Shown: positions 62,204 to 64,000 of the stretch, one piece after another | Layout: each line of letters begins with the position of its first letter | Numbering within the stretch: the stretch's first letter is position 1 | Source: Arthrobacter sp. E3 | GTDB lineage: Bacteria > Actinomycetota > Actinomycetes > Actinomycetales > Micrococcaceae | NCBI RefSeq assembly: GCF_017353415.1 | Contig: NZ_JAFMPX010000021.1 | Location: 1-64,000, forward strand | Direction of reading: 5' to 3' | DNA length: 64,000 nt | Position numbers and translations under genes: made by a program | Notes under the pieces: model-generated | What the model was told of the DNA's origin: nothing | The model's database searches: none | What the model saw: the letters and a program-made list of their open reading frames with translations, nothing else

Positions 62204-64000
62204 TGACGGGGACGCTTCTGGGCCTGCTGGCTGATTGGCTTCCACGGCAGCGCTGGTACCCGCGAAAGGGCTCGGCTGGAGTTGGTGCACGGCTGGGGGT
62301 TGCCAGCAGTTTTGAGCTTCCGTCCCCTGACCCTGCTTGTACGCGGCTGGTACTGCTTGTCACGGTGGATTTCCCTGAAGCAGAGGGTTCCACGGACTCA
62401 GGTAATGACGCAGACGCGGATGCAGGGAAGTACGACGCCGGAACCCGGCTCACGCTGCAGGTGCCGCTAAGCTTTTATCAATTTGGTACAGATGTACCAA
62501 ATACGGGGATTGTTGGCTCCGGGTTGCCGGAGGTTGCTCTTCTTGGCGACCTCGCCGCTGGTGCGGCAAGGCCGGATGGCGACCCTTGGCCGGGCGACGG
62601 CCTCTGGTCCGGCGGGCACGTGTATGACGGCTTGGCCGACCCAGCGTTTATGCAAGCCTGGCTGGGGGAACTCGCCGGGCACACGGAACTCGCCGAAAAC
62701 GGAGTAGTCCTGTCCTCGGGTCCAGAATCCGCGGGGCACCTTTGGGTGTGGCGCAACCCTCGGTTGGCGCGCCTAGGGGAGCAGCCGGCGTCGGGTATCC
62801 GTTTAATCGGAACCGAGCAGTCCAACAGTTCGGTTATTTTTGAGCTCGGCAGCAAGGCCTTCATGGCCAAGTTCTTCAGGGTTCTGCAGGCCGGGGTTCA
62901 TCCGGAAGTTGAAATTGGCAGGGCGCTGGCCACCCTGGCCGGCGGGATCGGCGAGCCGCATGTTCCGGCGCTGCAGGCCGCCGTCGGCTTGACGGAAGTG
63001 AACACCACTCTTTTTGTCATCCACGACTTGGTCCAGGATGCGCAGGACGGCTGGGAAGTGGCACTCGCTGCAGCCGCCGCAGGTGAAGATTTTTCGGCAA
63101 ACGCCTACGGTATCGGATCGGCGCTTGCCCACGTTCACGGCAGTCTGCGCAACAGCCTGGGCACGCACCTGTACAACGTGGCTGAGACTGCGGCATTCAT
63201 TGATGCGATTGCGAACCGACTGGAGTGGGCCTGGGAACTGGCCGGCGCCGACGTCGGACCGTACGACGATGCTGTGCACGCGTTTATAGCCCAACTGCAC
63301 CAAATAAAGTCTCTGCCGCAAACCCAGCGCATTCACGGGGATTTGCACTTGGGTCAACTGCTGAAAGGTGGTCCCGGAGCAACAGCTTGGTACATTCTGG
63401 ACTTTGAAGGCGAACCGTTGCGGCCACTGGCAGAACGTGGTCTGGCAGACGTGACGCTACGAGACATTGCCGGAATGCTGCGCTCCTTTGACTATGCCGG
63501 GGCCCATTCTGCCGCCAATAATGCCGGGTCCGCGGACGCCGGTGCACAATGGGTCCGCAACTGCTCCGATGCCTTCATAAAGGGATATGAAAACGTGTCA
63601 GGGGAGAGCATTGCGCGCAAGAGTCCCCTTTTCGTGGCATTGTGGCTTGATAAGGCGCTTTATGAGGTTGTTTACGAATTACAGAATCGGCCCGATTGGG
63701 CTTGGGTGCCGATAACGGCCGTGCGGGATTTGTTTGATTCAAAGGAAAATGGAGTAGACATGGGACTGGATATAAAAGCCCCTCTGGCAGTTGATGCGGG
63801 AGTTTTGGCGCGAATTTCCGAGGGCACCTACTACGCCCCGCATTCAGTGCTTGGCGCACACCTGCACGGGGACGGCAATGTTACGGTGCGAACACTGCGG
63901 CATTTGGCTCAATCCGTGCAGTTGGTGACTGAGCACGGGGAATTCCCCATGACCCATGAACACGGCGGCATTTGGACTGCAGTTGTTCAGGTGGAGGAAC
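62203..64000 (+). CDS. Maltokinase fused to the N-terminus of a GlgB branching enzyme (3' end outside window)
   Basis: The frame from ATG 62203 (MTGTLLGLLADWLPRQRWYP) stays open to the window end. The first ~510 codons encode maltokinase (Mak/Pep2): IHGDLHLGQLLKG with the Brenner-type His/Asp near residues 378-380 and ILDFEGEPLRPLAERG. It phosphorylates maltose to maltose 1-phosphate for GlgE. The frame then continues into VLARISEGTYYAPHSVLGAH, the N-terminal domain of GlgB. A potential internal start ATG 63760, preceded by GGAG at 63751, could also give separate GlgB, but the kinase frame has no stop of its own. No stop occurs through 64000. Confidence 0.9.
   Translation, partial: MTGTLLGLLADWLPRQRWYPRKGSAGVGARLGVASSFELPSPDPACTRLVLLVTVDFPEAEGSTDSGNDADADAGKYDAGTRLTLQVPLSFYQFGTDVPNTGIVGSGLPEVALLGDLAAGAARPDGDPWPGDGLWSGGHVYDGLADPAFMQAWLGELAGHTELAENGVVLSSGPESAGHLWVWRNPRLARLGEQPASGIRLIGTEQSNSSVIFELGSKAFMAKFFRVLQAGVHPEVEIGRALATLAGGIGEPHVPALQAAVGLTEVNTTLFVIHDLVQDAQDGWEVALAAAAAGEDFSANAYGIGSALAHVHGSLRNSLGTHLYNVAETAAFIDAIANRLEWAWELAGADVGPYDDAVHAFIAQLHQIKSLPQTQRIHGDLHLGQLLKGGPGATAWYILDFEGEPLRPLAERGLADVTLRDIAGMLRSFDYAGAHSAANNAGSADAGAQWVRNCSDAFIKGYENVSGESIARKSPLFVALWLDKALYEVVYELQNRPDWAWVPITAVRDLFDSKENGVDMGLDIKAPLAVDAGVLARISEGTYYAPHSVLGAHLHGDGNVTVRTLRHLAQSVQLVTEHGEFPMTHEHGGIWTAVVQVEE

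Overview
The window looks like chromosome of a high-GC Gram-positive actinobacterium, most likely Arthrobacter or a close relative (Micrococcaceae). Support comes from the GC-rich coding, the block carD-ispD-ispF-cysS-rlmB, a SenX3-RegX3 phosphate system, a GQYL-tailed proteasome activator, a DUF2516 protein and a GlgE-type maltosyltransferase pathway. The genus is inferred from memory of gene content; no search was run.

Left part (1-15 kb): the start of a phosphomannomutase gene is divergent from a RecQ helicase that carries a C-terminal phosphoribosyltransferase-like segment. A frameshifted MFS gene follows. A four-gene minus-strand operon (about 3988-8423) then has overlapping stop/start codons and encodes a quinol-type nitric oxide reductase, a membrane protein with a Cys4 motif, a stomatin/slipin and a small two-helix membrane protein. 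Next come a GH65 phosphorylase coupled to a beta-phosphoglucomutase fused to a VOC domain, a fumarylacetoacetase-family protein and an SDR whose catalytic Tyr position is Leu.

Middle (15-35.7 kb): three tRNAs (Ser-GCT, Ser-TGA, Thr-CGT), a prolyl oligopeptidase, a remnant of a cytochrome b-like membrane gene, a quinone oxidoreductase, CstA with its small YbdD-like partner, Bpa, an iron ABC transporter preceded by a probable DtxR/IdeR box, LtrA, a shortened MDR oxidoreductase, a secreted peptidase, and holB-tmk. A cluster of four DnaA-like boxes lies upstream of tmk.

Right part (35.8-64 kb): a transsulfuration enzyme, DUF2516, a methyltransferase, phosphoglyceromutase, phoU divergent from senX3-regX3 with PHO-box-like repeats between them, a large cell-wall-anchored GH35 beta-galactosidase, carD, MEP-pathway genes ispD-ispF, cysS and rlmB, and then an alpha-glucan cluster: glgX, glgP, glgE, treS and a continuous maltokinase-GlgB reading frame that leaves the window. 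Together these convert trehalose to maltose, maltose-1-phosphate and branched glucan (TreS, Mak, GlgE, GlgB), while GlgP and GlgX degrade and debranch it. The GH65/beta-PGM pair near 10 kb is a separate route for phosphorolysis of alpha-glucosides.
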